In this document: positions 63,803 to 64,000 of the stretch, piece by piece | Numbering within the stretch: position 1 is the first letter of the stretch | Layout: each line of letters opens with the position of its first letter | NCBI GenBank assembly: GCA_051656645.1 | Contig: JBOGCH010000020.1 | Coordinates: 1 to 64,000, forward strand | Length of the DNA: 64,000 bases | Source of the DNA: JBOGCH01 sp051656645 | Lineage (GTDB): Bacteria > Bacteroidota > Bacteroidia > Bacteroidales > Marinifilaceae | Direction: 5' to 3' | Program-made: the position numbers and the translations under genes | Notes under the pieces: generated by a model | Told to the model about the DNA's origin: nothing | Seen by the model: the letters and a program-made list of their open reading frames with translations, nothing else | Databases searched by the model: none

Positions 63803-64000
63803 ATGAAAGCAGTTTTTATAATATATAACCAAGCCCTTACAGAACGTGTGGATTACATGCTATCGCGTTTGGAAGTACGCGGATATACGCAGTGGCAACA
63901 GGTTAACGGAGCAGGAAGTGTGAGTGGCGAACCGCGTATGGGTACGCACACATGGCCGGAAATGAATTCTTCCCTAATCACTATTGTTCCTGATGAGAAA
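63803..64000 (+). CDS. small PII-superfamily-like protein, cut by the window end
   Basis: Only the first 66 codons are present. They read MKAVFIIYNQALTERVDYML, then RLEVRGYTQWQQVNGAGSV, then GTHTWPEMNSSLITIVPDEK. A beta-alpha-beta start followed by a G-rich loop recalls the ferredoxin-like fold of PII/CutA-type proteins, and small proteins of this kind are often linked to RND pumps in Bacteroidetes. This is a tentative call from pattern; the function is unknown. It follows the pump gene after 62 bases, likely the same operon. Confidence 0.55.
   Translation, partial: MKAVFIIYNQALTERVDYMLSRLEVRGYTQWQQVNGAGSVSGEPRMGTHTWPEMNSSLITIVPDEK

Overview
The window is a piece of a Bacteroidales-type chromosome, probably from a host-associated fermentative anaerobe. 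The evidence is as follows. The DNA is AT-rich and start codons lack Shine-Dalgarno sequences. Several genes are preceded by the Bacteroidetes -33/-7 promoter (TTTG ... TAnnTTTG). The gene set includes an RprX/RprY-like two-component pair, a hybrid two-component regulator with a beta-propeller sensor (HTCS), a PPi-type phosphofructokinase, an S16 with a long C-terminal tail and a FecCD-type uptake operon. The genus cannot be fixed from the sequence alone. I see no insertion sequence, prophage, integrase or CRISPR array.

Layout. 1-350: tail of an rRNA operon (5S rRNA, tRNA-Met) with a terminator. 350-10 kb: PPi-phosphofructokinase; a degenerate GT2 protein overlapping an ECF sigma factor and an exported beta-sandwich protein; an OmpH/Skp-like protein; a GT2 enzyme; an AHSA1-like protein; an SGNH esterase; a GH3 beta-glycosidase. 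10-21.7 kb: a glycosyltransferase, a DASS anion transporter, dnaG with an EEP-family membrane protein, an exported beta-propeller, an M20 dipeptidase and an M16 protease. 21.7-33.7 kb: a hybrid sensor kinase, radA, a class A PBP, an AAA ATPase/DUF4435 pair resembling the PARIS defence system, a DMT permease and ruvB. 33.8-39.4 kb: rprXY, rpiB, a YhcH-family gene, a decayed ORF, a histidine phosphatase, rpsP and rimM. 39.7-50.4 kb: an HTCS regulator divergent from a large HzsA-like/CxxCH/FGE-fold fusion, a GH36 alpha-galactosidase and a maltose-acetyltransferase-like enzyme. 50.7-64 kb: a flavodoxin, two membrane-tethered AraC regulators, an ABC uptake operon for a metal chelate or corrinoid, and a TolC/MFP/RND efflux operon that ends in a gene cut by the window edge.

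How the genes work together. Many neighbours form short operons separated by strong hairpin terminators, several of them bidirectional. Glycan use is represented by the GH3, GH36, SGNH and HTCS genes, but there is no SusC/SusD pair here. Envelope work is represented by the PBP, OmpH-like protein, M16, EEP and RND system.

The most unusual signal is non-coding. Three intergenic regions (about 11.16-11.29, 39.54-39.64 and 50.47-50.59 kb) carry arrays of 11-bp units arranged as inverted repeats. The unit sequence differs completely between loci. Two of the three share a 31-bp G-rich flank, 25 of 31 identical by my own alignment, and the third keeps only its GCGGAG core. They sit between divergent, convergent and co-directional genes, so they look like one family of elements rather than operators of particular genes. 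The second notable system is the PARIS-like ATPase/DUF4435 pair at 29.6-31.4 kb.
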